NCBI GenBank assembly: GCA_027031185.1
Contig: JALVEF010000013.1
Coordinates: forward strand, 1 to 5,968
From: Saprospiraceae bacterium
Lineage (GTDB): Bacteria; Bacteroidota; Bacteroidia; Chitinophagales; Saprospiraceae
Length of the DNA: 5,968 nt
Direction of reading: 5' to 3'
Below the pieces are notes generated by a model. That model did not search any database. It was not told where the DNA came from and saw only the letters and a program-made list of their open reading frames with translations. The translations under genes and the position numbers were made by a program. Numbering within the stretch: the stretch's first letter is position 1; the number at the start of each line of letters is the position of its first letter. Shown one piece after another: positions 5,967-5,968 of this stretch.

Positions 5967-5968
5967 TT

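Larger units (their letters stand above)
5586..5968 (-). pseudogene. Possible decayed or frameshifted minus-strand gene end, or coding-like repeat
   Basis: Reading leftward from the right edge, one minus-strand frame is open from 5968 to a TGA at 5699-5701 and encodes a 21-residue repeat: ILAQKQGVLKQLQ twice, separated by TKDRREKA. A third, more diverged copy of the DNA repeat (5831-5860) lies 32 bp away, which is not a multiple of three. Its matching peptide (KQGVPKQLP) is therefore in a second frame, which stays open to a TAG at 5586-5588. That gives about 90 further residues containing AQIEDLLFPRKSSSPR. The simplest reading is a gene entering from the right that suffered a frameshift near 5860. 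I recognise no protein family, and non-coding repeat DNA that happens to lack stops is an equally fair explanation. Confidence 0.25.

Overview
The window holds three complete plus-strand genes framed by repeat-rich intergenic DNA. Protein sequence and promoter shape point to the Bacteroidota, possibly a Saprospiraceae/Chitinophaga-like lineage. The evidence is a close TAnnTTTG-type -7 element upstream of ndk, weak Shine-Dalgarno sequences throughout, and a large DUF4175-type membrane/coiled-coil protein of the Bacteroidota form. The lineage is inferred, because no rRNA or other marker gene is present.

Layout: 1-234 is a perfect 2 x 117 bp tandem repeat, each unit carrying its own inverted repeats. 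235-393 holds a shorter repeat module, a perfect AT-rich hairpin (276-308, probable terminator) and the ndk promoter region. 394-816 is ndk (nucleoside diphosphate kinase). 817-925 contains a perfect 48 bp GC-rich palindrome and a possible promoter abutting the next start codon. 926-1975 is gpsA (NAD(P)H-dependent glycerol-3-phosphate dehydrogenase). 1976-2106 is a spacer with a weak promoter candidate. 2107-5445 encodes a 1112-residue DUF4175-like protein. 5446-5968 has no convincing gene: it holds a 37 bp tandem repeat with hairpins, further inverted repeats, and a minus-strand region with 63 bp-period repeats that may be the decayed or frameshifted 3' end of a gene running in from the right.

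The genes do not form an obvious pathway. ndk balances NTP pools, gpsA supplies sn-glycerol-3-phosphate for phospholipid synthesis, and the DUF4175-like protein is an inner-membrane protein of unknown function. Each is preceded by a spacer of over 100 bp with its own candidate promoter and/or hairpin, so they look like separate transcription units that share an orientation rather than a tight operon.

The most unusual material is the repeats. Both flanks of the three-gene block carry related modules (a recurring GTTGAA(T), a shared GCTGGCGCGTTGAA, and a variant CTTACTTG end), which suggests a dispersed intergenic repeat family. I saw no CRISPR array, tRNA, rRNA, transposase or defence system.
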